Assembly: GCF_030272615.1 (NCBI RefSeq)
Contig: NC_081413.1
Coordinates: 561,801,010-561,861,009, forward strand
DNA: 60,000 nt
From: Cryptomeria japonica
Taxonomy: Eukaryota; Streptophyta; Pinopsida; Cupressales; Cupressaceae
Reading direction: 5' to 3'
The notes beneath the pieces are model-generated. The model made no database searches. It had not been told where the DNA came from and saw nothing but the letters and a program-made list of their open reading frames with translations. The first letter of the stretch is position 1. Every line of letters starts with the position of its first letter. Shown here piece after piece: positions 12,278 to 24,272 of the stretch. A program made the translations under genes and the position numbers.

Positions 12278-13724
12278 TTAAGGACCTAATATGGATGGAA
12301 GGGATGGAGGATAGAGAATCAGAACATAGGGGCCCAAAATGGATGGAAGGAATGAAGGGTTTAACTTTGGAACATAGGGTCCCAAAATGGATGCGGAAGA
12401 TGAGGGATAACGGGATTTTGATTTGTATGAGGTAAATTTGGATTTAGGAGGAATAGAGGATGTACCAACATCTTGAGAATTGTCTTGAGGACTCTCATTA
12501 TTTTGGAAACAAGATGCGAGTCCATTTTGAGGGGGATGAGATGTGGAAGGAAGATTAGGATCTTTAGATAGATTGGGATCATGACATGGAGATGAAGGGA
12601 TACTTTTATCTTGACTAGGGAGGTTATCATGAGATTGAGTGGGAGGGGTGATTGGATCATGAGATGGAAGAGGATCATGCAATGATATAGGAATCATATG
12701 ATCATGAGAGGAAGTGGAAGGGATGGGATCATTAGATGGAGTGGACAGAGATGCATCATGATATGGAGAGGTTTCTATGCTAGCATGATTTGGAACAAGC
12801 TTTTGGCATGTTTGGAGTTGCGGGGATTGTGTGATGGAGGAAGGTATGGAATATTTGATGTGATTAGATGGGGAAATGGGGGTATCATGAAGTGTGGGGG
12901 ATTGGGATTTGTTTTGAGGTGGAGGTGATTGGGGTGGATGGAGGACTTGAGGAGACTTGGCCACTTTGCTTTGAGGTGAGGATTTTATCTCCTTTTCTAG
13001 CATGTCTTGGATAAGATTATGGATGATGGATTTGGAGGATGTGGACAATATGGATTTTGGAGGATTGGGATTAGATGGAAAATTGGGATTAGATGTGGGA
13101 TTGGGATTGGGATTGGGATTGGGATTGGATGGAGGATTAGGATTAGGATTGGAATTGGAATTGGATGGAGGATTAGGATTAGGATTGGAATTAGAATTGG
13201 ATGGAGGATTAGGATTGGGATTGGAATTGGATGGAGGATTAGAATAATGGATTGGGGGGTTAGGATTGATGATTGGAGGACTATGGAGTAAAGGATTTGG
13301 ATGGGGAGTAGAGGTAATGAATGCATTGTAGAAGGATGGGGATTGGGATGTAGATGGGGGGGAGATGCAGGTATACATATTGGATTAGAGGAGTATGTGG
13401 ATGAGGGATAATATGGAGATATGGATGGGGAATAAGATGGAGATATGGATGGGGAATAAGATGGGGATACGAATGGGGGATAAGATGGATTATGGATGGG
13501 GAATAAGGTGGGTTTATTGATGGGGAATAAGATGGATTTCCCTTGTCAAAGATAGAGGAAGGATAAGAGATATGGTATAGATTGGGATTGGGTGCAATGT
13601 GTTGAGATGGGATGGATGAAGGTATGATAGGCAAGTGGGAGATTATGGGATTAACTTGGTAGGTAGGTTCATGAATTTCCATGAGCATCTTCTCATACCA
13701 AGCTTTGAAATTATGGGTAGTCAT
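12278..13724 (-). CDS. LARD low-complexity ORF, Pro/Ser/Asn-rich repeats
   Basis: Two overlapping minus-strand frames: 147 codons (13281-13724), opening MTTHNFKAWYEKMLMEIHEP, then 366 codons (12278-13378). The second contains a run of NPNPNPPSNSNPNP-type repeats (13060-13250 in DNA) and then Ser/Pro/His-rich text such as PSHDPITPPTQSHDN. The first ~20 residues look like normal protein; the rest is biased. The ORFs overlap in different frames, so a frameshift may have split one reading frame. No known domain is seen. It is the only long ORF in this element and could be a degenerate gag-related product, an element-specific ORF, or compositional accident. Function unknown. Confidence 0.45.
13085..13245. 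repeat. Hexamer-based minisatellite inside LARD ORF
   Basis: The plus strand shows GGATTG/GGATTA hexamers grouped in higher-order units ending 'gatggaggatta', repeated at least three times. On the minus strand it encodes the Pro-Asn repeats. Confidence 0.85.
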
Positions 13725-13969
13725 GTTAAGAATGAAGGATTAGAAGATGATGTTAAATGAAGATGAGGATTATGACTTGGCTTGGAATGATGATGGATTA
13801 GGACTTGGATTGGAATGATGATGGATTAGATTTGATTAAATTTTGATTTGGATTGGAATTGATTTGATTGGATTGATCCTTGCATTAGGACTTGATTTGA
13901 TTGGTCCTTGGATTAGGACTTGATTGGATTTGGATTATATTAGATTGGTTGATTGGATTGGATTGGGTT

Positions 13970-14110
13970 GAATTGGATTTGATTTGATTTGATTTTATTT
14001 TATTTGATTTGATTTGATTGGATTGGATTGGATTGGATTGGATTGGTTGATTGATTGAATGGATTGGATTGGATTGGATTGGATTGGATTGGATTGGATT
14101 GGATAACCGG
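13970..14110. repeat. Pentamer (GGATT)n tandem repeat
   Basis: A run of GATTT and GGATT pentamers, most regular at 14015-14040 and 14060-14102. It continues the purine-rich strand bias of the LARD internal region. Confidence 0.9.
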
Positions 14111-14339
14111 ATTAGGAAGATGGATGAATTTGATTGATTAAAATTTTGGAGATTTGATTGGATTAGAGGAAGAATGAATATTAGTTGAGGAAAGATGATT
14201 GTTTGAATGGATGAAAGTAGATCAGGGATTGGAGAATTTCTTGGATAGATTTGATGGCAAGATGGAATTTGAAAAGAGGGATGATTGAATGGTTGTGGGG
14301 GGTGGACTTGGCAAGAGATGTCAAGTAAAGAAAACACAA

Positions 14340-14905
14340 TGGTGGAAAGAAGTTAGACTCAAAAGACACTCATGCTCCTTCACAACATATCCTATGGCGA
14401 GAAAAGACAATAGTCAGTGGATCCCAATTGGTTTCCTAGCTACGCTTACCTAGAGCAGACACTTAGATGCTTGACCCCACTGGCTCCCCTCCACAACACT
14501 CACTTCTCTGGGGCAACCAAGTATCAATTCCTATGAAAACTCCTCATGGAAAACTTTGTGTCTCTACTAAGAGCCATAAAAATATGGGCGACTTCAGAGG
14601 TCCGACCTCCTGCACCAATGACAAGAAGGTTTTTGGCCTTTATGAACAAGGTGTTTAGTAAGTCTTCCCATTAGGAGCTACCCTTCACAGTTGCGCAAGT
14701 GCAATTGAGGCCTATAGCCAATGAAGCACCAAGAACTTAGCAGTCATGCAAGCGTGATTGAGATCTCTAGGATCCTACTAAGCACCCAATGTGAGAGTGA
14801 ACTCTTATATAGCCCCAGCCATTGACCCTTTCATAGTCAATGGCCTATTTATTATAGTGAGTTAGGAACCCCAGGTCTGGGTGTACTCACTTGGGTCGTT
14901 CCCCT
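14340..14905 (-). other. LARD leader block shared with Tat-like element
   Basis: The minus strand carries TGTACTCACTTGGGTCGTTC reversed at 14882-14901 and CCTATTTATTATAGTGAG at 14844-14861. It also has an alternating 'ctcaatcacgcttgcatgac / cctcaattgcacttgcgcaac' motif (14640-14770). The same items in the same order lie in the Tat-like leader at 43320-43580 on the plus strand. Both blocks sit between the 5' LTR and the first coding part, so they may hold packaging or dimerisation signals. That role is inference. Confidence 0.75.
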
Positions 14906-15639
14906 CTTACCTTCTCAAAGAGAAAGTTGGGATGGCAGGCCTGCTAAGGGTAAGCATGCAATCAAACAAAAAAAGGTTTGAGGGTCAAGATTTCTAATTG
15001 TCTATGTAGACAAGAGCATACTCTCCTACCTCTACACTTTTCTGAAACACAAAAAGCAAGAGTTCTTTTACCCCTAATTAAAATCTATGTGCCTAGATTA
15101 AGAAAAACACAATGTTTGGTTGAGTCTCTTAGGCAACCTGCAAAACAACTTGATTAGTAGTTTGAAAATGAAGTCTTCAACAAGCGTCCTACAAAAGACA
15201 AAAGAATGACAAAAATATTTATTTTTATTTTTGGGGGAATGAGTAGAAAAACAAGAACAAAAACTTTTCTACTAATGACAAATGTGGATTTGGAGGAAAA
15301 TTTGATGGGTAAATGGGGTTTGACTAGGTTTTTGCCACTTTCCAATGGATAAGCAAGCATAAAATGGGGATTTTGGAGGAAAGATGAAGGAATGGAAAAA
15401 ATTGTCCAAGAGGGACAAAAAAGAAAAAGTTGGAGATAGACAATATGGGAAAATTTGGAGGTGATTGGATAAAGTTGAAAGGAGTTATGGCAAACCCTAA
15501 AAATAGAGGAATGTGGGATTTTGGGCTTCAAAAAGTGGATTTTAGGATAAGGTCCCCAAGGAAGGAAATGTGCAAAATGGAATTGCGGGGGATCTAGTGG
15601 ATTTGCATATAGTCGTGTTAACAAACAGATTTTTAAAAT

Positions 15640-16060
15640 TTAAACAGACAGATAATAGAAAAGACTGCAGTCGCTGATTATTAGGTGCTCATGCTGATGT
15701 GCGGACGCTCACGTTAAAACAACTACAGTTAGCACCTAAAAATTTCAAATTTTAATTTTTCATAAAAATGCTCATGCTAATCGCAGAGCGGTCATGCTAA
15801 AGTGGCAATAGAAAAGAAATAGAAGTGAAATACAGAAGAGGAAGAATGAGGAGATAGAAGAATTTTATGGGCGGATGCGCTGAAGCCGAGGCGGTCGTGC
15901 TGACGCACAGTGGCACCCAAATTTTTTTGAAATTTTTTGCGGTCACGTCGAAGCCAAGGTGGTTGCGCTGATTAATAGTCGGTCGTGTTGATTCAGAGGT
16001 GCTCACGCTGAAGCACTTGCGCTCACGCTGATATGTGAACTTGCAAAAAACCTTCACAAA
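15640..16060 (-). repeat. GC-rich short dispersed repeats in LARD leader
   Basis: Variants of 'gctcacgctgaagc', 'ggtcgtgctgacgc', 'gcggacgctcacgtta' and 'gctcatgctgatgtg' recur about ten times near the primer site, standing out in AT-rich surroundings. Irregular spacing means this is a dispersed motif rather than a clean tandem array. Confidence 0.65.
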
Positions 16061-16091
16061 AAACTCAATTTTTTTGTTAAATTTGGGACGT

Positions 16092-16114
16092 GGGTCCCAC
16101 CGGGCATGCCAAAA
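16092..16114 (-). other. Primer-binding site region of gypsy-type LARD
   Basis: On the minus strand the LTR end GTGAGACA is followed by TTTTGGCATGCCCGGTGGGA. The TGGC...CCC...GTGGG form resembles plant gypsy primer sites and the Tat-like element's TTGGCGCCCACTGTGGGG at 42500. The tRNA partner was not determined. Confidence 0.65.
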
Positions 16115-16257
16115 TGTCTCACAATAAAATGGTTAGTGCATGATTAATATTCAATAAACCCAAAAACCATTTAAATGAGATATCAAGAAAGATTGAATAA
16201 GAACATCATGAAAAGAAGACAAAATATACTCATGAAGCTCCCATTGCAAGTAGCTCT
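16115..16257 (-). repeat. Gypsy-type LARD 5' LTR, fragment before nested insertion
   Basis: Matches 8643-8785 almost base for base and breaks at GCTCT (16253-16257), the duplicated target of the copia-type insertion. The LTR resumes at 24273. Confidence 0.9.
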
Positions 16258-17419
16258 TGTTAGGCCCAATATGGAAAGCTAATGTACTGAGAGGGGAGGG
16301 GTGAATCAGTACTCCAAAACTTTTCTTTAATAATAACCTTACTATTATGCATAAACAGAATAGTGCAGTAACATAAAATAAAGTTAAAACAAACATATAA
16401 CAATCATACATGATTCACTCCATAACACATATATTTTGGTTACGCAAAAACTCTTGGTTAGAGAGAAAAACTATGGTGGGGATGGCACCCACAACTTCAC
16501 TACTATAATAATAAAGATTTCTCGGTTAGAGCTACATGTTTATCTATTTCTGATAGCCTACCCTATTAGGAGTAAAAAGATCTATTAGATCTACCTTGCT
16601 AAAGGATTTCACAACATTATTTTGAATGTTGCACCTGGTTAGAGGCTTTACAATTTATAGACTTGGTTAGAGTCTTTTACCCTATTAAAGGTTTCTTTTT
16701 CAACTTCACAATATTACAATAAATTCATTACAAATATCTACAACTTTACATCTGAAATGTTATAGCAGATTCTATGTGCTTAGAATAAGATTACCTTGCT
16801 TATAGCATACCTCGATAACCCATACAGTAACTCAATAAACCCTTCTGTTAACTCTGTTCTTTGACTGTTCTCTAAAAACCTTCTCGATGACCTTTGTGTC
16901 TCTGTAACAGTCTTCCTTCATACATATATGCACACACCTTGTTCTTAATCCATGTTGTATAAATAGATCTCTTAAAACGGTGATCCAATTCATTGCTTCG
17001 ATCTTACAAACAAGATTCCTTGAATGAATAACTAAACAAAATATTTCATTGGTTAGATTGACCTTGTAATCACACACAATCTTCTAGTACAATTTCTAAT
17101 GTATAACGGTTAGATGTGCCTCAATTCTTGTAACATGTTTTCATATGCATGTCCAGGTTCAATGTATCTGGAAACACATTTCACTTGGTGAATATCAACT
17201 TGGTGTGTTAACTTTACTACTCAGTAGCCATAAAAAGATACTCGGTAGACGGCTTCAGTGTACACTGTGTTCTGTGACTGCTTTCTTCTTTAACTGACTA
17301 GACTGTGCATACCGACTTCTCTATTTATACCGACTGCATGATTCGGTAGTGCTAACGGACTAGAATATATAGGATGACTTTGAATATAAAAACTAATGGA
17401 AACTTGATAAGTAGTAACA
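16258..17419 (-). repeat. Element 1 3' LTR
   Basis: Plus-strand start TGTTAGGCCCAATATGG, end AGTAGTAACA. On the minus strand it starts TGTTACTACTTATC, has a TATAAATA box at 17322-17329, and ends with the C-rich GATTCACCCCTCCCCTCTCAG block typical of SIRE-like copia LTRs. Confidence 0.92.
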
Positions 17420-17433
17420 ATCTTCCCTTTTGA
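17420..17433 (-). other. Polypurine tract of element 1
   Basis: Minus-strand CAAAAGGGAAGAT directly before TGTTACTACT, the LTR start. This orients the element on the minus strand. Confidence 0.75.
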
Positions 17434-17781
17434 AATTAGTTGAGATGTTTGATAAAAACTACTTTCAAAGTCATAACTCAAAGATCTATATACTTTGCAA
17501 AATGACTACACTTGACAATATATACAATAGTCAATGAAATAGTATATGCAGATATACTCCCCTTATCATTATTCTGTATATTACTTGGATTTTGCATGCT
17601 CAGTTCTGTTTTGTGCTTGTGTGCTCTGCTAGCTCTACATACTCTGCTCGGTATACTCCCCTGTATACAATACTCAAAACTGTATTATCAAAATTGTATC
17701 ACTCTCCAAATATAGTATATTACTCCCCTTATGTAGTATCCTAGGTAGTATTACTCCCCTTTTTTGACAAACATAAAAAAC

Positions 17782-20700
17782 TTAATTTCCACCCGAGGGC
17801 GGTAACTGATCAAAAATAGATTTATACTTGTTTCGAGCATCGGTGAGTGTGACTGAGAGTGCATCCTTTACACTTTCCATTAAAGAATTTTGTGCTTGAA
17901 TATCAGCCAATAGTGATATTAAGCCATCAAGAGTGTTTCCCTCTTGTGTAGTAGATAGGCGTGTAGCTCGATTAATCTTCTCTTGAACTAATGAGAGATG
18001 AGGAAGGAATAATGTCTGCAAGGTCATTATATCCATCCTAATCTTATGCTCTTCATTTTTGAGTTCTAACTATTGAGCCATGAGCTGTTGAAGCTTGGTA
18101 TAAAAATTCTGAACTGAATTAGGCTCGGTGGTCAACTTATTGGAAAGATCGGTGATCTCTTTCCCAATTGCATTAGTTTTATTCTTGATATCTTTAATGA
18201 ATAAGGAAAATGTACAAAGTTTCTAAAATAAATAAAGAATATGCTTGAGTTGAGGAGACAACTCAGCAATGAATTTGACAAGCTTTACTTTTCCTATAGC
18301 GAGAGCTTTTTGTACCTCTTCTATCATCTTTGCAGTAAGATTTTATCTTTTAGCTCACTTAAGTACTCAGATGCATCAACTCCAGATGTTTCTATTTGAG
18401 TAAGGAGTTCATCCAGTTGAATGTGGATGGCTGCATCTGTTGACACTATTGTTGAAGGTAGCATATCTGTTAGCAGTGTCTTCACCTTCTGTAGTACTTT
18501 ATTCTTCTTTTGAATAACCAATTGTTTTTCTTGTTTGTCCTTTTCTTTGCATAGTTCACCGAAATTAGTAAGGGCTTGCCCTTTTAATTTTGAGATATCC
18601 ACATTGGGCAACACTATCGGTTTGGTTAAATCAATTTTGAAACTATGCTTTCTCACCTTCTTCTTTTTACCTTTGGTTGGGTGCACTAAGACAAGTGCTT
18701 GTGAGGCTTGCTAACCCTCAGTAGGTTGCTCAGTAGATGCAACACCTTGGTCTATTCCTGTAGTCATCGTGGTGTCCTTGGGTGTCTCAGTACTAGGGGT
18801 CTCAGTTGTAACAGTTGCAGTGCTTGATGGTGCTTGAGACTTCTGATCTTTAGTTGTATCTTCTGCTGCTTCAGATTTGTGACCTTCGGTGCCTTGATCT
18901 GTATCCTTAGGAGCTTTGATAGATATAGGTGGCTTGACCAATGGATAAGGTTGAACTTGTTCTAAGACAGATTCACTAGAGACAAGTTTTGCATAGGTAG
19001 TGCCTTCTATCATTTCTTGCTCCGATACTTCTGCATCCATGACATCTTCATCAATTTGAATAGTGTCAACTGGGTCTTGCTCGGTAGCATCAAGACCTTG
19101 CTCAGTGACATCAACAATTTCAATTTGAGATTGTTCACCGACATCCTTTCGTTTGAAGATATCTAGCCATTTGGCTTTTGTCTCATTTTTGACATCAATG
19201 TATAGCCCATTCATCAATTTTAAGGCTCTCTGTTTGACAAGAAATTTAGAATTGTAGGTTGTCAAATGCTCCTTTATTTCTGCTACAGACATATCAAGAA
19301 ATATATGGACTAGACTTCTTTCTCTTATTTGTTTCTCTGAGTCCATTGGATATTTCCATATGTTATCAATATGTAAGTATAATTCACTCAGAAGTGACTT
19401 TACTAGTTCTAATGGAGCTAGCCAAAACTTTAGAAGTGTGCAGATGACAGCTTCTTCAATTTGTCACTTCTCATCATTATTCCTAGTCTCATACTTAACA
19501 TATCTAAATCCTACAAATCCACCATATTATTTAAGATTGGCACAAAAGTTTTCAACACTATGAATATTTACCTTCTTGCTTTTTACAATCTGAAATTTGT
19601 TTGTATCATCCAATTCTGTATCACTGGACTCTTTTGCCAAAATGAGTCTTTGAGTAGATTTCTTGTAGGTTTTGGTTACCTTGGGAATAGTAACACTCTT
19701 TTGCTTCTTAGTTGGTGATGCAGCTGATGCTCTAGTGTTGGGTCTCTTTGTTGGTGGAGTCGGTAGGGCCTTTGTAATGTCCTGTTTCTTTCATTTCAAA
19801 ACTTTACCCTTAGGCAACTCAGTACTTAATGTTATTGCTACCTCTTGAGCTTCTGATTCCTCTTTGAAAATGGCAAGAGTGCCTTTGACAGGTGTAGAGG
19901 AGGATTCTTCTCCGAATTTCTCAGATAAAATCTTTATCATCTTTGTAGCCTTTCTTGTAGCTTTAGGTACTACAATGCTCATTTTCACTTTTTCTTTAAC
20001 TTCTTCATAAGTACCATATCTTAGTTCAGTAGCATGCCTTTATAATGATAGATACGCATCAATTTTCTATTGTGTAATATCATAGTCAATCTCATAACCC
20101 ATTGGTGGCAAAGATTGAGTCCTTGGTTCAACAACATTCATATAACAGTAATTGGTGTCTACCTCAAAACATATATCATCCTTATATTTTTCTACTAGCT
20201 ATGGTGGAATCCTGTACCTGTTGTGCATCTTCTCTTGAAATTTTCTGAAATAGTCATCCATGATATCATTAAAATTATCTCCCAATTTCTTGATAAAGTC
20301 ATTTATTTGATGGGTGATAGGTTGGTGTAGCTCCCAAACTACTTTACCAACTGAGGGAAAGAACTTCTCAAAGTAGAAAAACATGCATACAAGAAGTGAA
20401 CCAAACTTCAGTGTATTTGCCGAGTTGTTCTTCTTCGGCTTCCTTATTGTGTTCAGGTTCTCAAACAAGTTATTCAGTAGCACTTCATATAAGTCTACTT
20501 TCATTCCCTTTTTCACTATTCTGTAAGCTAAGTCAACTGTTGCACATGGTACACTATTTTCCCTTCCTGATTGGAAGAAACGGTAACCAATAACTCTAAT
20601 TGCAAATTTAAGTTCTACATCAGTGACATTGTTCAATTTCAGTCCTCGGTAATCAGATTCTACTCCAGTTAGACTGATTAACTCTTTCTGTGATATCATT

Positions 20701-21143
20701 TTCTGTCCTCATGCATGATCATAGATAGGATACCCAGTGATCACATGAATGATTTCCTTAGTGATTTTGAATGGTTTCTCCTCTAGCCACATAAAATCAT
20801 CATGGACTCTATTTAAAACAAACTTAACCCATTGGGGTTTGAACACACGGGGATAGGCTAGGGCTTTAGTAAATCCCTTGATTTTGATATGCTCATACTT
20901 GCTATCCATTTTGCCATTGGTACAAATTTCATCATATGTGTCACTAATCTCAACATGACCGAGTTCTTCAACACGACACTTGGTGAAGAATCTAACATCT
21001 TCTACTAACAAGACTCAATTAGGGATGAGTGAGAATGCAGTTTTGTCATCCGGTTCAGAGGTGACTTTAGGAGTCAAAGAATACTTCAGTGAGGGCTTCT
21101 CCACATTCTTGACAACTACAAGATCTTGGATCTTGGGTGCCAT
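17782..21143 (-). pseudogene. Element 1 ORF2, conserved unknown protein
   Basis: Starts MAPKIQDLVV at 21143 and runs, with several stops and frameshifts, to a stop at 17782 (about 1100 codons). N-terminal block (21010-20200): VEDVRFFTKCRVEELG, KIKGFTKAL, WLEEKPFKITKEIIHVITGYP, AIRVIGYRFFQS, MKVDLYEVLLNNLFENLN and LKFGSLLVCMFFY. Next come VEKYKDDICFEV and MGYEIDYDIT (20190-20070). The middle (20000-18700) is Lys/Ser/Thr/Glu-rich. The C-terminus (18690-17782) is coiled coil ending with LDGLISLLADI. Element 2 ORF2 has each of these blocks in the same order. The N-terminal pattern loosely recalls the 'putative plant transposon protein' domains of plant retroelements; an HMM search is needed. Function unknown. 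Confidence 0.7.
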
Positions 21144-21684
21144 TGTAGATTTCAGGTAAAAACTTAGCAAATTATCCTTAGGGTTTGACGGTTTACAAAT
21201 GACTAACGCTTCACACTCGGTAGATAGTAGTAATTTGATAAGATCGGAAACCAGCTTAACAGTGTGATAAGATTTGATGTAAATACCTTGAAATTCACTC
21301 TGAAGTTTGATCGCCTTGATTTTCTCTCCTCTACTCTCTTGAAAACTTTGGTGAATGAGAATGACCGCGAAAATACCTTTAAGTACACAAAATACCTTAT
21401 TGGGCTCTATGCAGGTTAGGTCAAAACATTAAATGCACTCGGTTTACCTTTAATGATTTACTCCTTTTTTTCGTTTTAACCGAGTAACCAAATTTCCCTC
21501 ATTTACCGACTTGACAGGCTTCTTGTATACACTAACTTGACATGTTTCTTGTAAGGTACTGTTGATAGAATTTAAAACTTACTAATGCATCTTAACTATG
21601 CAGATTTTGAATTTTGTACATAATAGAATAGGAACTGTTATGATTTAACCTTTAGAGAATGCAGTCCCTTCATACCCTTTCTAA

Positions 21685-23058
21685 TTAATTTGGAATAGGT
21701 GCACCTAACTCAGTAGGTAAGGTGCTTTCTTCATCTACCATGATTTCCTTCTTTTTCCAAATCATCTTAAATTTTTCTTTTATCTCTTCAGTGTCTCTTC
21801 TAGGTTGATCTCTGCAATCTCTAGCTAAATGTCCAGCTTTGTGATAATGATAACATGCCATACTAGGATTTCTCCATGATCTTCGATTATTCATTCCAAA
21901 CCATATAAAACAGTTGGCACTAATATGTCCATATCTTCCACAACATTCACACCATATCCTTGTATTGTAATCCCATGGTACTACTACATATTATCGATAA
22001 GGATTTGTGTGAGTTCGGTAACCACTGGTGTTTGCTCGGTAACCACGAGTGTTTGCTCGGTGTGCACACCGCATGTGATTCTTTTGCTTAGACCAGCACT
22101 TCTCAGTACTATGTCCATATCTATTGTAGTTTCTACAAAACCCTTTGAATTTTTCCTTCTGATAGTTGTTAACAGACTTTGTCCTACATTGATTAGATGT
22201 GTGACCATATTTATTGCAATTGTAACAATACTCATTTGACTTAGTGATATTCGGTTGCTTACCTTTTCTAATCTGGCATATGTTGGTAGTATGACCTTGA
22301 TTTCCATAGTAGTAGAAAATAGGCTTCTTCTTTTTGATATTATTCATGTTTCCAGCTTGCTTTGATGATTCTCCTCTCTCAGTAGTATGAATTCCTTTCT
22401 CGGTAGAGTCTTTTCCTTTGTAACCGAGTCCTGCATCTTTGTTGTGTCTTCTTGAATTCAGTTGCTCATCCAACATCTTTGATGCATCATAACTCTTCTT
22501 CAATGTTTCTTTGGATTTCTTCTTTGTTTCAAGTTCATCAGTCAACCTTGATAGTTCAAGTTTCAATGCTTGATTTTCAACATTCTTCATAATTGCTTCA
22601 TGATGTGCATAACCTAGTTGATCTGTCATATTTTGTTGAATCCCAATCAACCTTATGATTTCATCATCCTTATCAAATACTAAGACTTCAAGTTGTTATT
22701 TCTCTCTTTGTAGATCTCTTACTTTATCCTCAGCTATCCTCAATGCATCTAGATTTTCAGTCATCTGTGTACTGAAATGTTCATGTTCTCTTTTCATTGC
22801 TTTTAGTTGATCAGCCAAAGCTTTGTTCTTTTCTTTCAATACTCCAATCATTTCTTCAGTCTCTTCAGATATACTATTCTCAAATGATGTCTCGGTTTGT
22901 TCTACTAACTCTTGAGAATCCTGCAAGTCATCAGATAGTCTTCTTCTTACTTTAAGAGATTTTTGCATTTGCCTTTGCATGTCTGCAATCACTTGATTTG
23001 CATGATCCATCTCTTCTTGTAGATACACAATCCTCCAAGATTTTTTATAGCCTTCCAT
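21685..23058 (-). pseudogene. Element 1 ORF1, coiled coil plus CCHC knuckles (gag-like)
   Basis: First ATG after the primer site is at 23058 (MEGYKKSWRIVYLQEEMDH). A long heptad-rich coiled coil follows (about 23050-22450, one stop near 22697), then a Lys-rich linker and knuckle-like motifs: CYNCNKYGHTSNQC and CECCGRYGHISANC fit CX2CX4HX4C, while FYYYGNQGHTTNIC, CRNYNRYGHSTEKC and CYHYHKAGHLARDC have one Cys changed to Tyr. The stretch at 22040-21990 also encodes a short RANTRGY-type repeat. Knuckles suggest RNA binding, as in retroelement nucleocapsid. The usual copia gag domain ahead of the knuckles is not recognised. Confidence 0.75.
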
Positions 23059-23106
23059 TGATAAGATCTTTCTCTTTAGGTATTTAAACCCTTTTCCAAG
23101 ATTCAA

Positions 23107-23120
23107 GCTTTGATACCAAT
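23107..23120 (-). other. Primer-binding site of element 1
   Basis: Minus-strand ATTGGTATCAAAGC immediately follows the LTR end GGGCCTAACA. It differs from the standard plant ATTGGTATCAGAGC (initiator Met-tRNA) at one base. Confidence 0.88.
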
Positions 23121-24267
23121 TGTTAGGCCCAATATGGAAAGCTAATGTACTAAGAGGGGAGGGGTGAATCAGTACTCCAAAACTTTTCTTTAATAATAAC
23201 CTTATTGTTAGGCATAAACAGAATAGTGCAGTAGCATAAAATAAAGTTAAAACAAACATATAACAATCATACATGATTCACACCATAACACATATATTTT
23301 GGTTACGCAGAAACTCTTGGTTGGAGAGAAAAACTGTGATGGGGATGGCACCCACAACTTCACTACTACAATAATAAAGATTGCTTGGTTAGAGCTACAT
23401 GTTTCGCTATTTTTGATAGCCTACCTTGTTAGGAGTAACAAGATCTATTAGATCTACCTAGCTAAAGGATTTAACAACATTATTCTGAATGTTGCTCCTG
23501 GTTAGAGGCTTTACAATTTATAGACTTGGTTAGAGTCTTTTACCCTATTAAAGGTTTCTTTTTCAACTTCACAATATTACAATAAATTCATTACAAATAT
23601 CTACAACTTTACATCTGAAATGTTATATCAGATTCTATGTGCTCAGAATAAGATTATATTTCTTATAGCATACCTCGGTAACCCATATAGTAACTCGGTA
23701 AACCGTTCTGTTTACTCTATTCTTCGACTGTTCTTTGAAAACCTTCTCGGTGACCTCTGTGTCTCTGTAATAGTCTTCCTTCATACATATATGCATACAC
23801 CTTGTTCTTAATCCATGTTGTATAAATAGATCTCTTAAAATGGTGATCCAATTCATTGCTTTGATCTTACAAACAAGATTCCTCGAATGAATAACTAAAC
23901 AAAATATTTCATTAGTTAGATTGACCTTGTAATCACACACAATCTTCTAGTGCAATTTCCAATGTATAATGGTTAGATGTGCCTCGATTCTTGTAACACG
24001 TTTTCATATGCATGTCCAGGTTCAATGTATCTGGTAACATGTTTCACTTGGTGTGTTAACTTCACTACTCGATAGCCATAAAAAGATACTCGGTAGATGG
24101 CTTCGGTGTACACTGTGTTCTATTACTGCTTTCTTCTTTAACCGACTAGACTATGCATACCGACTTCTCTGTTTATACCGACTGCATGATTCGGTAGTGC
24201 TAACCGACTAGAATATATAGTATGATTTTCAATATAAAAACTAATGGCAACTTGATAAGTAGTAACA
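23121..24267 (-). repeat. Element 1 5' LTR
   Basis: Same ends as 16258-17419. This is the copy whose promoter would drive the element, but the minus-strand TATAAATA of its partner reads TATAAACA here (24170-24177). It lacks 15 bp present in the other LTR near 17185. Confidence 0.92.
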
Positions 24268-24272
24268 GCTCT

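Larger units (their letters stand above)
16258..24267 (-). mobile_element. Non-autonomous copia-type element 1 (two-ORF LARD)
   Basis: Two LTRs (16258-17419 and 23121-24267) bound an internal region read from the minus strand. Target duplication GCTCT is at 16253-16257 and 24268-24272. The primer site ATTGGTATCAAAGC (minus, 23107-23120) is the plant initiator Met-tRNA type with one change; the polypurine tract lies at 17420-17433. Internal coding has only ORF1 (coiled coil plus CCHC knuckles) and ORF2 (unknown, conserved with element 2). No protease, integrase, RT or RNase H is visible. LTRs differ by roughly 4-6% by eye, including a 15 bp indel near 17185. Confidence 0.92.

Noticed and set aside
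13085-13245. GGATTG/GGATTA hexamers as interstitial telomere repeats
   Set aside because: Plant telomere repeat is TTTAGGG; these hexamers lack the GGG spacing, vary, and fit the GGAT-based slippage of the surrounding 5 kb.
12997-13326. Additional plus- and minus-strand frames over the Pro/Asn repeat
   Set aside because: All frames are open across the hexamer repeat; only the frame continuing beyond the repeat (12278-13378) was kept.
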